Of a stretch of 64,000 nucleotides of DNA, positions 25,901 through 35,836 are shown in pieces. The translations under genes were made by a program, and so were the position numbers. Position 1 is the stretch's first letter. Every line of letters begins with the position of its first letter. The DNA comes from Vibrio fortis. Its GTDB lineage: Bacteria > Pseudomonadota > Gammaproteobacteria > Enterobacterales > Vibrionaceae. The DNA is taken from NCBI RefSeq assembly GCF_024347475.1, contig NZ_AP025488.1, forward strand, positions 1,116,001-1,180,000, written 5' to 3'. Under the pieces are notes generated by a model. That model ran no database searches. It was not told where the DNA came from and saw only the letters and a list, made by a program, of their open reading frames with translations.

Positions 25901-26560
25901 TTACGCTTTCATCTTGTAGCCGACGCCACGTAGAGTTTCAATTTCTAAGCCAGGCAGTTTTTGTCGAAGCTGCAGTACATGTGTATCTACCGTTCGAGTT
26001 GTTGGGAAGTGATTGTATCCCCAAACGTGGTCAAGCAGTTCATCACGTGTGAATACACGACCTAGATTACTTGCTAAAAACAGCAATAAATCAAACTCAG
26101 TACGAGTAAGCGTTACTTCTTGATCTTTAAAAAAGACTTCACGTGTTGCTTTATCAATAACAAGGTCTTGAGCGATGACTTTAGACGTATCTTGGTCTTC
26201 TGCATCAGGTAAGCGCAATTGAGCACGAATACGCGCAAACAACTCAGCTTCAGCAAACGGTTTTGTTAGATAATCGTTAGCGCCAGAATCCAAGCCAGCA
26301 ACCTTGTCTTTTACTGTCACTAACGCCGTTAATAAAATAACTGGAATATCTTTTTTCTTTTTCCAACCAGGCAGCGAATCAACTGAGTCGCCATCTGGAA
26401 GTTGACGGTCTAGGATGACTAGGTCTGCCTGTTCCCAGTAACCTTCAACTTCAGAGATGAGTTCTGCATGCAAACATTCATATCCAGCTTGCTCTAGGCT
26501 AACTAAAAGACCATCAGCTAAGTTTTTATCATCTTCAACGAGAAGCAATGTCTGTTTCAC
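25901..26560 (-). CDS. vxrB: Response regulator VxrB (WigR), OmpR family
   Basis: A 219-residue OmpR/PhoB-type DNA-binding response regulator. The receiver domain (about 1-120) has the acidic pair in VEDD, the phospho-accepting Asp in LVILDRQLPDG (about residue 53), the Thr in LLTALV and the Lys in DYLTKPF. The C-terminal winged helix (about 130-217) contains TRTEFDLLLFLASNLGRV. The start is GTG with GGAGAT 5-7 nt upstream and overlaps the kinase gene by 26 bp, so translation is coupled. Together with VxrA it controls cell-wall synthesis genes after beta-lactam damage and type VI secretion in V. cholerae. Confidence 0.92.
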   Translation of the reverse strand: MKQTLLLVEDDKNLADGLLVSLEQAGYECLHAELISEVEGYWEQADLVILDRQLPDGDSVDSLPGWKKKKDIPVILLTALVTVKDKVAGLDSGANDYLTKPFAEAELFARIRAQLRLPDAEDQDTSKVIAQDLVIDKATREVFFKDQEVTLTRTEFDLLLFLASNLGRVFTRDELLDHVWGYNHFPTTRTVDTHVLQLRQKLPGLEIETLRGVGYKMKA

Positions 26561-27989
26561 AAGGTATCTCCAAAATAAATGTTGTTGGGGGCCCGATGAG
26601 AGTCATGTGTCCACCCATTTTCCCAACCATAGATTCAACTATCGTTAGGCCTAAACCAAGACCGCTTTTACTTACAAACGGTTTGCGTAACTGCCCCCAG
26701 TCTTTGCGGGTCAAGTCTCCATTATCTATCACTTTGAATGTCAGCTTCTTGTCAGAAGTCGTGAGATCGAGTGTAACTGGTGGAACTCCGTACTTAACCG
26801 CGTTTCTTATTAAGTTATCAATACAAGTTCCTAACCAATAAACGTTTACTTTTGCAGCGATATCTTGGTTGATAACAAGTTTGATGTCAGGGCCAAACTC
26901 TTCTTCAATTTTAAATTCCAACCATTCCTGAACACTTGGTACCCACTCTGTGGCTAATGGTTGGTTGTCGGATTGCAGATAATCTTTACTCGCTTCTGCA
27001 AGTTGTCTCAAACGACGAGTGTCCTCACAAAGCCTTCTAAACTCGTCATAAACCGTTTCAGGAAGGTGTTCAAACTCTCTCCTAAAACCTTCTACCGTTA
27101 ACGATAAACTTGCAATTGGAGTACGGAGTTCGTGCGTTAGAATTTGCAAAACCAACATACGACTCTTCATCTCTTGTTTACGTACATTCCAACGATAGAT
27201 GGACCAACCAATCACCAAAAGAATGTTCGCGACGACAAGAATGATCATCGCAATTTGCAGTAACTCTGAGTGATCTTCAATTTCCCAACAGATATTACCG
27301 CGCTGCACAAAACAGCTTTTGTCATCGTCTGATAGACGGTACGAAAGGCCCGCTAACTGAGCATTCTCCGTCCAAACCGGCTCTTGATACAAATAGTAAC
27401 GGTCGCCACGTTTTAGCCAGAGTTCATCGAGTTCGACAAACATGCTTGCACCGGCCAGCAACGCGGTAATCGCTTCACTGTTCATGTGTTTTAAGCGAGT
27501 TAGAAGTTCATCATGATCTTCATTTGGTCGCTCTTGAATGTGCATGAATCGCTTTAACGACTCGAACTTTTCTGGGTATTGCTCAACGTAACGCGCCGCG
27601 TATGAACCGCCACCGGGGTGAATCAATCCACTGCGACTAAACCAACGATCAGATAAGACCGTTCCTTTACACATGGCTCTCGTAAATACCAAAGGCTCTG
27701 TAATTAAAGGACTTAGAGGCAGTTTACCGCTACATGTTTTCGATAATTGATACAGTCTTTGAATGTCCTTCAGAGGATACTTTGCCGTTTGAGGAAGCAT
27801 GGCTGAAGGCATAATTAAGCTGGTTGGATAGTCGGCCTGTAGAACTCGAATATCATAGGACTCTACCGCTGTTTCATGATCAAACAACTTGGTGAAATGG
27901 TCGATACGCTCAGGCAACGAATCAGCGAAAGCAGTTGCTGAAGCGAAAAAGCTTAATGTAATAATTGATAGTGTTTGTTTAATCGTCAC
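26535..27989 (-). CDS. vxrA: Sensor histidine kinase VxrA (WigK)
   Basis: 484 residues. A signal peptide or first membrane helix (ending FADS, about 23) is followed by a periplasmic DUF3404 sensor domain (about 24-250) with cysteines in SKTCSGKL, AMCKG, KSCFV and NICWE. One clear transmembrane helix lies at about 258-282 (IAMIILVVANILLVIGWSIY). The HisKA box is LTHELRTPIASLS, the HATPase N box is NLIRNAVKYG, and the G box includes SGLGLGL. The start codon is GTG with a weak ribosome site. It is the first gene of vxrABC-traF-like-yoaH. DUF3404 at the sensor end makes the VxrA assignment firm. Confidence 0.92.
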   Translation of the reverse strand: MTIKQTLSIITLSFFASATAFADSLPERIDHFTKLFDHETAVESYDIRVLQADYPTSLIMPSAMLPQTAKYPLKDIQRLYQLSKTCSGKLPLSPLITEPLVFTRAMCKGTVLSDRWFSRSGLIHPGGGSYAARYVEQYPEKFESLKRFMHIQERPNEDHDELLTRLKHMNSEAITALLAGASMFVELDELWLKRGDRYYLYQEPVWTENAQLAGLSYRLSDDDKSCFVQRGNICWEIEDHSELLQIAMIILVVANILLVIGWSIYRWNVRKQEMKSRMLVLQILTHELRTPIASLSLTVEGFRREFEHLPETVYDEFRRLCEDTRRLRQLAEASKDYLQSDNQPLATEWVPSVQEWLEFKIEEEFGPDIKLVINQDIAAKVNVYWLGTCIDNLIRNAVKYGVPPVTLDLTTSDKKLTFKVIDNGDLTRKDWGQLRKPFVSKSGLGLGLTIVESMVGKMGGHMTLIGPPTTFILEIPCETDIASR

Positions 27990-28126
27990 AAGCCAAGCGT
28001 TAATTCATACAGATAAATCAAATATATACCATTCGCTATCAAAGATAAATTTTTAACCGTCCTATTCCGATAACTGATATCAATTCTTCGGTGAAGATTA
28101 ATATTAATGGAAAAGTCATTACCAAA

Positions 28127-28152
28127 AAAAGGGACTCAATTGAGTCCCTTTT
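28127..28152. terminator. Terminator between pntB and vxrA
   Basis: A perfect 26-bp palindrome with stem AAAAGGGACTC and an AATT centre, and A/T runs on both sides. It closes pntAB on the minus strand, upstream of vxrA. Confidence 0.88.
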
Positions 28153-28167
28153 GTGCAGTACTGGTTC

Positions 28168-29547
28168 TTATAAGTGCTCTAAAATGCTTAAGCAGCTTTC
28201 TTTCGCATCACCAAACAACATTTGTGTGTTGTCTTTGAAGAACAGTGGGTTCTGTACACCCGCATAACCCGTATTCATTGAACGCTTGAATACGATAACA
28301 TTTTGCGCATTCCAAACCTCAAGTACAGGCATGCCTGCAATTGGACTGTTTGGATCTTCTAATGCTGCAGGGTTAACTGTGTCATTCGCACCAATAACCA
28401 AAACAGTATCGGTTTCAGTAAAGTCGTCATTGATTTCATCCATCTCTAGAACGATATCGTACGGTACTTTAGCTTCTGCAAGGAGTACGTTCATGTGACC
28501 CGGTAACCTACCCGCTACTGGGTGAATACCAAATCGAACTTCTACACCTTGAGCACGAAGTTTTTCAGTGATTTCATGTACTGGGTATTGCGCTTGCGCT
28601 ACCGCCATGCCGTATCCAGGAGTGATGATTACAGACTTAGAGCCTTTCAACATCTCTGCGACTTCTTCAGCAGATGCTTCTCTGTGTTCACCCTGCTCTT
28701 CAGCATCGCCAGAAACTGTTACTTCTTGACCAAAGCCACCAGCGATAACACTCACAAATGAGCGGTTCATCGCCTTACACATGATGTAAGACAGAATTGC
28801 ACCTGATGAACCTACTAGTGCACCCGTTACGATCAGTAGGTCGTTTGCTAGCATGAAGCCAGCCGCCGCCGCTGCCCAACCAGAGTATGAGTTAAGCATT
28901 GAAACCACTACCGGCATATCTGCACCGCCGATAGACGCAACAAGGTGGTAACCAAATGCAAAAGCGATCAACGTCATAACGATCAGAGCAAACATACTGC
29001 CGTCTGCTTTAACGAACATGATCATCAGCAATGTTGAAACCACAATCGCAGCAAGGTTCCACTTATGCTTGTGAGGAATGTTCAACGCTGATGATGAAAT
29101 AACACCACGCAGTTTACCAAATGCGACAATTGAACCAGTGAAGGTCACAGCACCAATGAACACACCGAGGAAAACTTCCACAAGGTGAATCACATGCTCT
29201 GCGTGCGTCGCCGCTTCTGGCGCATCAATGTAGCTATTGTAACCAACCAGTACCGCTGCCATACCTACAAAGCTGTGTAGAATTGCAACCAGTTCTGGCA
29301 TCTCTGTCATTTCCACTTTCTTCGCGTAGTGGATACCGATACCGCCACCGATCACCATGGCAATAATGATCCACACTAGGCCTTCTGAATAAGGACCAAA
29401 GATCGTTGCAAACAGAGCGATTGCCATACCAGTAATACCGTAATAGTTACCAGCACGTGCAGATTCTTGCTTTGAAAGCCCAGCAAGACTCATGATAAAG
29501 AATACAGCAGCGACAATGTATGCTGCTTGTACTAATCCTTCAGACAT
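28168..29547 (-). CDS. pntB: NAD(P) transhydrogenase subunit beta
   Basis: Membrane and NADP(H)-binding subunit of the proton-pumping transhydrogenase, which uses the proton gradient to make NADPH from NADH. The 459 residues comprise about nine membrane helices (residues 1-260, e.g. [20 protein letters not shown] between two of them) and the cytosolic NADP domain (about 280-459). The latter contains the phosphate-binding loop [24 protein letters not shown] and [11 protein letters not shown]. It is 12 bp downstream of pntA in one operon and is followed by a strong terminator. Confidence 0.96.
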   Translation of the reverse strand: MSEGLVQAAYIVAAVFFIMSLAGLSKQESARAGNYYGITGMAIALFATIFGPYSEGLVWIIIAMVIGGGIGIHYAKKVEMTEMPELVAILHSFVGMAAVLVGYNSYIDAPEAATHAEHVIHLVEVFLGVFIGAVTFTGSIVAFGKLRGVISSSALNIPHKHKWNLAAIVVSTLLMIMFVKADGSMFALIVMTLIAFAFGYHLVASIGGADMPVVVSMLNSYSGWAAAAAGFMLANDLLIVTGALVGSSGAILSYIMCKAMNRSFVSVIAGGFGQEVTVSGDAEEQGEHREASAEEVAEMLKGSKSVIITPGYGMAVAQAQYPVHEITEKLRAQGVEVRFGIHPVAGRLPGHMNVLLAEAKVPYDIVLEMDEINDDFTETDTVLVIGANDTVNPAALEDPNSPIAGMPVLEVWNAQNVIVFKRSMNTGYAGVQNPLFFKDNTQMLFGDAKESCLSILEHL

Positions 29548-29559
29548 CCGTTATACTCC

Positions 29560-31107
29560 TTAGTCTTTACGGAACATTTCAAGCATACGTTTGGTAACGG
29601 TAAAGCCACCGAATATGTTGATGCTTGCAATTAACACGGCGATAAATGACAAGAAGGTAACAACCCCACTGCCTTGACCGATTTGAAGTAACGCACCAAC
29701 AACAATGATGCCTGAGATAGCATTAGTCACCGACATAAGTGGTGTATGTAGAGAATGGCTCACGTTCCAAACTACGTAGTAACCAACAATACAAGCCAGT
29801 ACAAATACCGTGAAGTGCGACAGGAACGCAGCAGGCGCGACAGACGCGATCCATGCAAATGCACCAACCGCTATTGCCATACCCGCAATCTTCTTAGCTG
29901 GAGATTTTGGTTCTTCAACTTTAGGTTCAACGGGAGCCGCTTGAGGCTTCGCCTGCTGAGGTTGTGCTGAAACTTGAATCGGTGGTGCAGGCCATGTTAC
30001 TTCACCCTCTTTCACTACTGTTACGCCACGAAGAACAACGTCATCAAAGTCGATATTGATGTTGCCATCTTTCTCTTTGCAAAGAAGTTTAAGTAGGTTC
30101 ACAAGGTTCGTTGCGTATAGCTGAGAAGACTGGGTTGGAAGGCGACCTACCATATCGGTATAACCCACAACCTTAACGCCATTTGCCGTTGTGATGACTT
30201 GGTCAGCAACCGTATATTCACAGTTACCACCGTTAGCCGCAGCAAGGTCAACAATCACGCTACCCGGCTTCATGCTATCTACCATCTCTTTCGTGATCAG
30301 CTTCGGTGCAGGACGACCAGGAATCAGTGCGGTTGTGATTATGATATCAACGTCTTTTGCTTGCGCTGCGTAGAGTTCTTCTGCTTTCTTATTGAATTCA
30401 TCAGACATCTCTTTGGCATAGCCATCACCTGCGCCTGTATCTTCTTGGAAGTCGACTTCTAAGAATTCAGCGCCCATTGATTCGACTTGTTCTTTTACTT
30501 CTGGACGAACGTCAAATGAGCGAACAATCGCACCTAGGCTACCAGCTGCTCCGATTGCAGCTAGACCTGCAACACCCGCACCCGCAACCAATACTTTAGC
30601 CGGTGGCACTTTACCAGCAGCTGTGATTTGGCCAGTAAAGAAACGTCCAAACTCATGGGCTGCTTCAACGACAGCACGATAACCGGCAATATTGGCCATT
30701 GAACTCAATGCATCCAATGCTTGGGCACGCGAAATACGTGGCACCGAGTCCATTGCCATTACATTAATGTTCTTACTAGACAACTGCTCCATTAATTCAG
30801 GGTTTTGAGCTGGCCAGATAAAACTGATCAGGCTTGCCCCTTCTTTAATAAGCGCAATTTCATCGAGATTTTCGTCAACAATAGGAGCGTTGACTTTAAG
30901 AATGATATCGGACTCCCAAGCTTGTTCCGCAGAGACTACTTTAGCGCCAGCTTCTTCATAAGCTGAGTCATCAAAACTTGCTAAAGCACCTGCTTGCGTC
31001 TCAACACAAACTTCAAATCCTAGTTTTAAAAGCTGTTCTACCGACTTTGGAGAAGCAGCGACTCGCGTTTCACCTGCGAGGGTTTCTTTTGGTACACCAA
31101 TTTGCAT
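29560..31107 (-). CDS. pntA: NAD(P) transhydrogenase subunit alpha
   Basis: NAD(H)-binding subunit of transhydrogenase, 515 residues from the ATG at 31107, which has AAGGAAT upstream. A longer frame to 31185 is rejected because it has no ribosome site and would add a non-conserved tail. [20 protein letters not shown] opens the alanine-dehydrogenase-like domain. The dinucleotide motif is [21 protein letters not shown], and the mobile loop is near [14 protein letters not shown]. An Ala/Pro/Gln/Glu-rich linker at about 385-410 is followed by four membrane helices that join PntB in the membrane. pntA-pntB form an operon. Confidence 0.96.
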   Translation of the reverse strand: MQIGVPKETLAGETRVAASPKSVEQLLKLGFEVCVETQAGALASFDDSAYEEAGAKVVSAEQAWESDIILKVNAPIVDENLDEIALIKEGASLISFIWPAQNPELMEQLSSKNINVMAMDSVPRISRAQALDALSSMANIAGYRAVVEAAHEFGRFFTGQITAAGKVPPAKVLVAGAGVAGLAAIGAAGSLGAIVRSFDVRPEVKEQVESMGAEFLEVDFQEDTGAGDGYAKEMSDEFNKKAEELYAAQAKDVDIIITTALIPGRPAPKLITKEMVDSMKPGSVIVDLAAANGGNCEYTVADQVITTANGVKVVGYTDMVGRLPTQSSQLYATNLVNLLKLLCKEKDGNINIDFDDVVLRGVTVVKEGEVTWPAPPIQVSAQPQQAKPQAAPVEPKVEEPKSPAKKIAGMAIAVGAFAWIASVAPAAFLSHFTVFVLACIVGYYVVWNVSHSLHTPLMSVTNAISGIIVVGALLQIGQGSGVVTFLSFIAVLIASINIFGGFTVTKRMLEMFRKD

Positions 31108-31324
31108 AGCTATTCCTTGACTATTGGCACAATGACTTATTCGTTTGTATCTAACGACAACTAATACTTCAAGCGTTTTATTCAAAGAACAGAAAAAGTT
31201 ATTACATATAACGGATTGGACGTAAATCCATCGATTTTGAGAGACTAAAAGACAACCAATTCAGGCTAAGAGGTCAAACCACTTAAAATTAATCCCTTAA
31301 ATAACAACCATCTAGCTGTTCTTT

Positions 31325-31372
31325 TTCCTTAAAAACTAAAAAGAGCCTTCAGCATATACACTGAAGGCTCTT
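31325..31372 (-). terminator. Terminator of the ComFB/HlyU-family genes
   Basis: A perfect 12-bp stem (31341-31352 with 31361-31372) with an 8-nt loop is followed on the minus strand by TTTTTAGTTTTT. It lies 37 bp after the stop of the gene at 31409. Confidence 0.9.
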
Positions 31373-31408
31373 AAAATTATGACCAACATCAAGTCTAACC
31401 CTAATTGG

Positions 31409-31690
31409 CTAGCTAAAAATGTTATCGCCCATTTGATCGATAAACATTTGAGATTTTTTCAGCATTAGTTCGTCGGCGTCATTTTTGTTTGAAACAACAT
31501 CAGAACGAATGAAACGATGAGATTTTACTTCTCCATCAATTTCCTTCTCGATACGCCCAGCGACTCTATATTGACCGGACTCGGCCAATGCTTCTTGATA
31601 GATATTGAAACCTTTATACTCTACTGGTTCCACAACAGCGGCTTGTTCGGTTTTTTCTTTAGTTCCAAATAGCTTTGAAAAAAATCCCAC
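31409..31690 (-). CDS. HlyU-family (PF10115-like) small protein
   Basis: A 93-residue cytoplasmic protein: MGFFSKLFGTK at the N-terminus, then VEYKGFNIYQEALAESGQYR, a charged core (RIEKEIDGEVKSHRFIRSD) and a C-terminal helix with QMFIDQMGD. Databases name the family HlyU transcriptional activator, but it has no helix-turn-helix and is not the ArsR-type HlyU of V. cholerae, so the name should not be taken as function. It lies 50 bp downstream of the ComFB gene on the same strand, and the two probably share a transcript ending at the terminator near 31340. Confidence 0.7.
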   Translation of the reverse strand: MGFFSKLFGTKEKTEQAAVVEPVEYKGFNIYQEALAESGQYRVAGRIEKEIDGEVKSHRFIRSDVVSNKNDADELMLKKSQMFIDQMGDNIFS

Positions 31691-31740
31691 GTTTTTATAC
31701 TCCTAATTGAACAACCAAGGACTCTCTTAACGTATCACGA

Positions 31741-32103
31741 CTAGGTGTTCTTCAACAGTGGCTTTTCATACCAATCCAGTTCAACATCATCGTCAAAATT
31801 GTGATGTGAGAAGATAACTGGAATATCTTGAGAGCGATTTTTTCGTCGATCATCTAAGATCATCGCTTCTGCATTTTTGACGGCGATCTCACTATTTCTT
31901 TTATACAGTACGAGCTTTTCTTCAGGTAACGCGGCTAAAAAATCAATATCGTAACGGATATAGATAGGTTTCAATTGTCCAAGAGCCAAGCACGCAAGAT
32001 CAGCTAACTGCTCTTGAGAATAACTTGAGACATACTCTTCTGTCGTCAGCACCTGACCGACAAGTGTTTCCATATAGTTATGAACGTCAACACTGATCTG
32101 CAT
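31741..32103 (-). CDS. ComFB-family protein
   Basis: A 120-residue protein with the late-competence ComFB pattern: VHNYMETLVGQVL, a run of small helices (QLADLACLALGQLKPIYIRYD), then an amphipathic C-terminal helix (NSEIAVKNAEAMILDDRRKN). In cyanobacteria ComFB-domain proteins (CdgR) have been shown to bind cyclic di-GMP. A divergent diguanylate cyclase gene starts 232 bp away, which makes a c-di-GMP receptor role attractive here but unproven. The usual zinc-ligand cysteines of some ComFB proteins are reduced to a single Cys. Confidence 0.75.
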   Translation of the reverse strand: MQISVDVHNYMETLVGQVLTTEEYVSSYSQEQLADLACLALGQLKPIYIRYDIDFLAALPEEKLVLYKRNSEIAVKNAEAMILDDRRKNRSQDIPVIFSHHNFDDDVELDWYEKPLLKNT

Positions 32104-32335
32104 ATTTTATCTCTCCATGATTCACATTAGTGACTGAGTCAGTTCTACTTAACTTTTAGTTGTTTATACCAATAATATCAACAATAAACATACTCACTTT
32201 GTTGCATTATTCACAATCCATCACTATGTTTTTATCTAAAAATAGGTAAAAAGCTTGGCAATTGGAATTTAAGCCGTATCCTACATTACTAGTATTAGTT
32301 ATAGAATCATCAGTTTAGATAGGCACTCTACATAA

Positions 32336-33580
32336 ATGTCATCTTCGTTTGTCACGTCTAGTTTATTCCGTTTTTGTTTTCCGCTTCTCCTACTCAGCAT
32401 ACTGCTTGTTGGTATGAACAACGTCATCTTAATTACGGAATCAAACCATGGCTTCGCCAACAATCTCCCTTACATTCTTTTGTCTGTAGCGGGGATCTTG
32501 TGCTTTACCTTTAAACAAGGTCGTATGGCGATGGTCTCTATCGCGATGCTTATTGCGTATATTGTGATACAAACACGTCTTCAAAGCCCTCTAAACACAG
32601 GTACAACACTTTTAGAGCTTTCTCTGTTAGCAGCTTTGCTTCCTGTTTCTTGTTTGTTGGTCTATGCATTTCCCGATACAGCCTTATCAGTAAGAACAAC
32701 TGGGTTCTACCTGCTCGCCATTGGGCTTTTTATCGCGTGGTCCCAACTGATTATTACTCACTTTTATGCTGGGGGTTTTGAATCATGGAGTGAGGGCATC
32801 CTGTTTAGCTTTACTTCTTTATCTAAACTGCCGTTTGTACTGTTAATGTACAGCATTGGGTTATCTGGTTTAACGGCCATCTTAGTATTGATGTACAACC
32901 GCCCTATTGACGTTGTTGTATACAGCTCTATTGTTATGGCGAGCTCAACGTTTATTTTCTTTGACGTACAATACATCTCCAGCACACTCTTCTCTTTGTC
33001 AGGCGTGTTGATCATCATCTACATGATGTCTGCAAGCCATGCGCTGGCATTTAATGACCAATTAACCAATATCCCTGGCCGTCATGCGCTAGAGAGTGAC
33101 ATGAAGCATCTAGGTCGTAAGTACGCTTTAGCCATGCTCGATATTGATCATTTCAAATCGTTTAATGATACATACGGTCACGATATCGGCGATGAAGTTC
33201 TCAAACTGGTTGCCAGTCGAATGAAGTTAGCATCAGGCCGCCCTCGTATTTATCGTTATGGTGGCGAAGAGTTTACGATCATCTACCGACGCAAACAGGC
33301 TAAGCAGGTGGTTGGACACCTCAACGAATTAATTAAAGACATTGAAGCCTACGACATCGTAATACGCGACAATCATGCGCGCCCTAACTGCGATGATACG
33401 GGAAGTAAAAACCGTGGTCGTGGGCCTGTAGCTTCAAAAATCGTTAATGTGACAGTAAGTATCGGTTTAGCGGACAGTAAGACGACTAAGAAGCCAGAAG
33501 AAGTGATGAAACTTGCGGACAACGCCTTGTACAAGGCAAAGAAAGCGGGTCGTAACCGATTATCTATTAGTAAAGATTAG
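32336..33580 (+). CDS. Membrane diguanylate cyclase (GGDEF)
   Basis: 414 residues. Residues 1 to about 230 contain seven or so hydrophobic helices (for example FCFPLLLLSILLVGMNNVIL and VVVYSSIVMASSTFIFF). The cytoplasmic GGDEF domain starts near LTNIPGRHALESD. It has the metal/substrate segment MLDIDHFKSFNDTYGHDIGD and the active-site motif RYGGEEFTIIY, so it should make c-di-GMP from two GTP. The inhibitory I-site RxxD, expected five residues before GGEEF, reads SGRP and is absent. A Gly/Arg/Asn-rich insertion (residues about 345-375) precedes NVTVSIGLAD. It diverges from the ComFB gene. Confidence 0.9.
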   Translation: MSSSFVTSSLFRFCFPLLLLSILLVGMNNVILITESNHGFANNLPYILLSVAGILCFTFKQGRMAMVSIAMLIAYIVIQTRLQSPLNTGTTLLELSLLAALLPVSCLLVYAFPDTALSVRTTGFYLLAIGLFIAWSQLIITHFYAGGFESWSEGILFSFTSLSKLPFVLLMYSIGLSGLTAILVLMYNRPIDVVVYSSIVMASSTFIFFDVQYISSTLFSLSGVLIIIYMMSASHALAFNDQLTNIPGRHALESDMKHLGRKYALAMLDIDHFKSFNDTYGHDIGDEVLKLVASRMKLASGRPRIYRYGGEEFTIIYRRKQAKQVVGHLNELIKDIEAYDIVIRDNHARPNCDDTGSKNRGRGPVASKIVNVTVSIGLADSKTTKKPEEVMKLADNALYKAKKAGRNRLSISKD

Positions 33581-33601
33581 ATAATCGGTATCTAACATTG
33601 T

Positions 33602-34573
33602 TTAATCTTGATTGAAAAATACCACTAGGCTACCGCCCTTAAGGGTGCTCCCGTAGTTTATGGTGAACCCTATTCCAACGTTATCGACCCAATCATTGAG
33701 TAAATCTGGGTCTAATAACCACCCTAAGCTTGCTTCATAATATGAGTGTGTACCAAGGGGAGCTGAAGTATCTCCTCCTACATCAATTCTTTTTACACTG
33801 GAGTACATCGATGTGACATTGTCACGCCACGACACCAGATCATAAAAGACTTTGATTTCATTGGCGAGATACCAACCTTCTGGGTTCCCTACATCGCCGT
33901 TATTGGCTTCACCCCAACCATACCCATAAAAGTAATGCCAGCTTGAGCTTAATTTTATTCGCCCCCACTTGTGCAGATCTTGATAAGTCAGTTTGATGTT
34001 AGGTTCTACTATGTAAGCCCAAGCATCAGTGTTAACGATAAAACCATCAAGTATGCTGCGATAAGGCTCCAATACGCCGCTACGGTATGTATAGTCGTTA
34101 TTGTAGTAAGAAATATGGTTACCAATCGCCGTGCTTACGCTCCAGTTTTCATCGAGCTCATTAACGTTTGCAAACTCAAAATAACCGGATATAACATACT
34201 CACTCAAGGCATCTGGGGCTTTGCCTGACGCTAAGTCGATGTCTTGATCTATACTCAGCGCAGATAAACGTAGTGTAAGCTCTTGTCGATTATCTTCGAT
34301 ATAAGATGGCAAAGCGATAGTGTAAGGCAAACTAAGCGCAGCAATGTTTTTACGCCGACTAAGGGACTCGGTTGTACCTATATTTTCATTGTCGATTTTA
34401 AAGACTTTGTTAGGATCAAAATTATGAAAACCAAAGGTAAATACGTCTGAGTCGCTTAGCAAAACACTAGTAGCGAAGTTTTGCTCAAGCTCCTTTCTCG
34501 TAGCGTCATTTAAACTCGTTGCACAAGCCATGGCTGGAACGAACAAAACGAGAGATAAATACCGAAGATCCAA
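33602..34573 (-). CDS. Solitary outer-membrane autotransporter-type barrel protein
   Basis: 323 residues with a signal peptide ending ACAT (about residue 19) and no passenger domain. Alternating strands rich in Tyr and Trp cover the C-terminal two thirds. The end DNVGIGFTINYGSTLKGGSL...FFNQD is characteristic of the Vibrio solitary autotransporter beta-barrel family (Omp_AT, formerly DUF3233). It converges on the diguanylate cyclase gene with a 21-bp gap. The function of the family is unknown. The 160 bp upstream, to 34733, holds no gene. Confidence 0.75.
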   Translation of the reverse strand: MDLRYLSLVLFVPAMACATSLNDATRKELEQNFATSVLLSDSDVFTFGFHNFDPNKVFKIDNENIGTTESLSRRKNIAALSLPYTIALPSYIEDNRQELTLRLSALSIDQDIDLASGKAPDALSEYVISGYFEFANVNELDENWSVSTAIGNHISYYNNDYTYRSGVLEPYRSILDGFIVNTDAWAYIVEPNIKLTYQDLHKWGRIKLSSSWHYFYGYGWGEANNGDVGNPEGWYLANEIKVFYDLVSWRDNVTSMYSSVKRIDVGGDTSAPLGTHSYYEASLGWLLDPDLLNDWVDNVGIGFTINYGSTLKGGSLVVFFNQD

Positions 34574-34733
34574 AAATAAAATCCTTAATTAATAATCAAT
34601 AAAAACAGCAACAACCAATAAAAATGGCGGCCGACTTTATCACTAGACTATCATTGACCTCCACTGTTTTTATTTATCGAAAACATAATTTTCAGAACAT
34701 ATACAGCTTGGTATTAAGGAGTCATAAGGTGTG

Positions 34734-35705
34734 TTATCGATTCACTTCTGCGATATCACGCATTACGTATGTATTTCGACCGCCTTCTTTAGCCAAGTAA
34801 AGCGCATTATCAACCGCCTGATAGCTTCCTTCGATTGATTCATCCCCTGTTGGGACAAACGTCAACACACCCTGTGACACTGTCACCCTATCTGACACGG
34901 TTGAATGTTCATGTTTCAGGTTTATCTTCTCAAGTGCTTCTTGAATACGCTGAGCTTGTTGTTCTGCAAAGTTTCTGTCCGTATCGCCCAATATCAGGAT
35001 GAATTCTTCCCCTCCGTAGCGGCCAACATACTCACCAGCCCGTACAAAGAGCTTTTTCAGGGCTCCTGCCAAGGCTTGCAGGCAGTTGTCTCCTTGGATA
35101 TGGCCGTAGTTGTCGTTGTATGGTTTAAAGAAGTCGACATCAAGAAGAATAATGGTCATGTACGCTTTTCTACGCCCATGCCACGCAATACTCTCTTCAA
35201 GTTTAGTATCCATATAACGGCGATTATAGAGCTTGGTTAGTCCATCTTCGTTGGCTTGTTGTTTCAACAGCAGATTAAGCTCTTCCAGTTTAGCGGTGCT
35301 TTGCTTCAACTCTCGTCTCATCGCGGCAATACGCTGCATGGCAATAAGTTTTGAATTCAATACCACTTTGTTTACGGGCTTGATCAGATAGTCATCCCCG
35401 CCAGCATCAATCGCCTTAGCGATCATTTCTGGTTCATCGTGACCACTTAAAAAGATAATTGGGATCCAGTCAGGAAACTGGCGACGGATTTCTCTCGCGA
35501 CTTCAAAGCCGTCCATATCTGGCATACTAATATCGAGCAGTACCAATTCGGGATCACACTGGGAATAGATTTCTAAGGCCTCTTTACCGCTGCCTACCGC
35601 TTCAACTTCATGACCTATCTGCTTTAGGCGTATAGCAAGCTGCATTCGATCTAATTGCACGTCATCTACGAGCAATATACGCATTGATGATCCCATTTCT
35701 GCCAT
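34734..35705 (-). CDS. Response regulator-diguanylate cyclase (REC-GGDEF, PleD-like)
   Basis: A 323-residue soluble regulator. The receiver domain (about 8-125) has DD in LLVDDVQ, the phospho-Asp in LVLLDISMPDMDG and Lys in DYLIKPV. A helical linker (about 130-160) is followed by the GGDEF domain, which begins NEDGLTKLYNRRYMD. It has LLDVDFFKPYNDNYGHIQGD and the active site GRYGGEEFILIL. The I-site position reads RAGE (RxxE instead of RxxD), a conservative change that may still bind product. The start has AGGTGA 5 nt upstream. No partner kinase is adjacent. Phosphorylation-controlled c-di-GMP synthesis is the expected role. Confidence 0.92.
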   Translation of the reverse strand: MAEMGSSMRILLVDDVQLDRMQLAIRLKQIGHEVEAVGSGKEALEIYSQCDPELVLLDISMPDMDGFEVAREIRRQFPDWIPIIFLSGHDEPEMIAKAIDAGGDDYLIKPVNKVVLNSKLIAMQRIAAMRRELKQSTAKLEELNLLLKQQANEDGLTKLYNRRYMDTKLEESIAWHGRRKAYMTIILLDVDFFKPYNDNYGHIQGDNCLQALAGALKKLFVRAGEYVGRYGGEEFILILGDTDRNFAEQQAQRIQEALEKINLKHEHSTVSDRVTVSQGVLTFVPTGDESIEGSYQAVDNALYLAKEGGRNTYVMRDIAEVNR

Positions 35706-35836
35706 TACGTCACCTTTATATTGTGTTGAACTATGAAAATAGCCTAAAACTGGCGCTAATTCATGCGGTCGTCTCTATATTATATTGACTTTTTTACAGA
35801 TCTTTTTAGCATTGTTTCTTTTTGAAGAGAAATACT

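Noticed and set aside
28286-28761. Open frames on the plus strand across pntB
   Set aside because: They are antisense to a highly conserved gene and show no domain or ribosome site.
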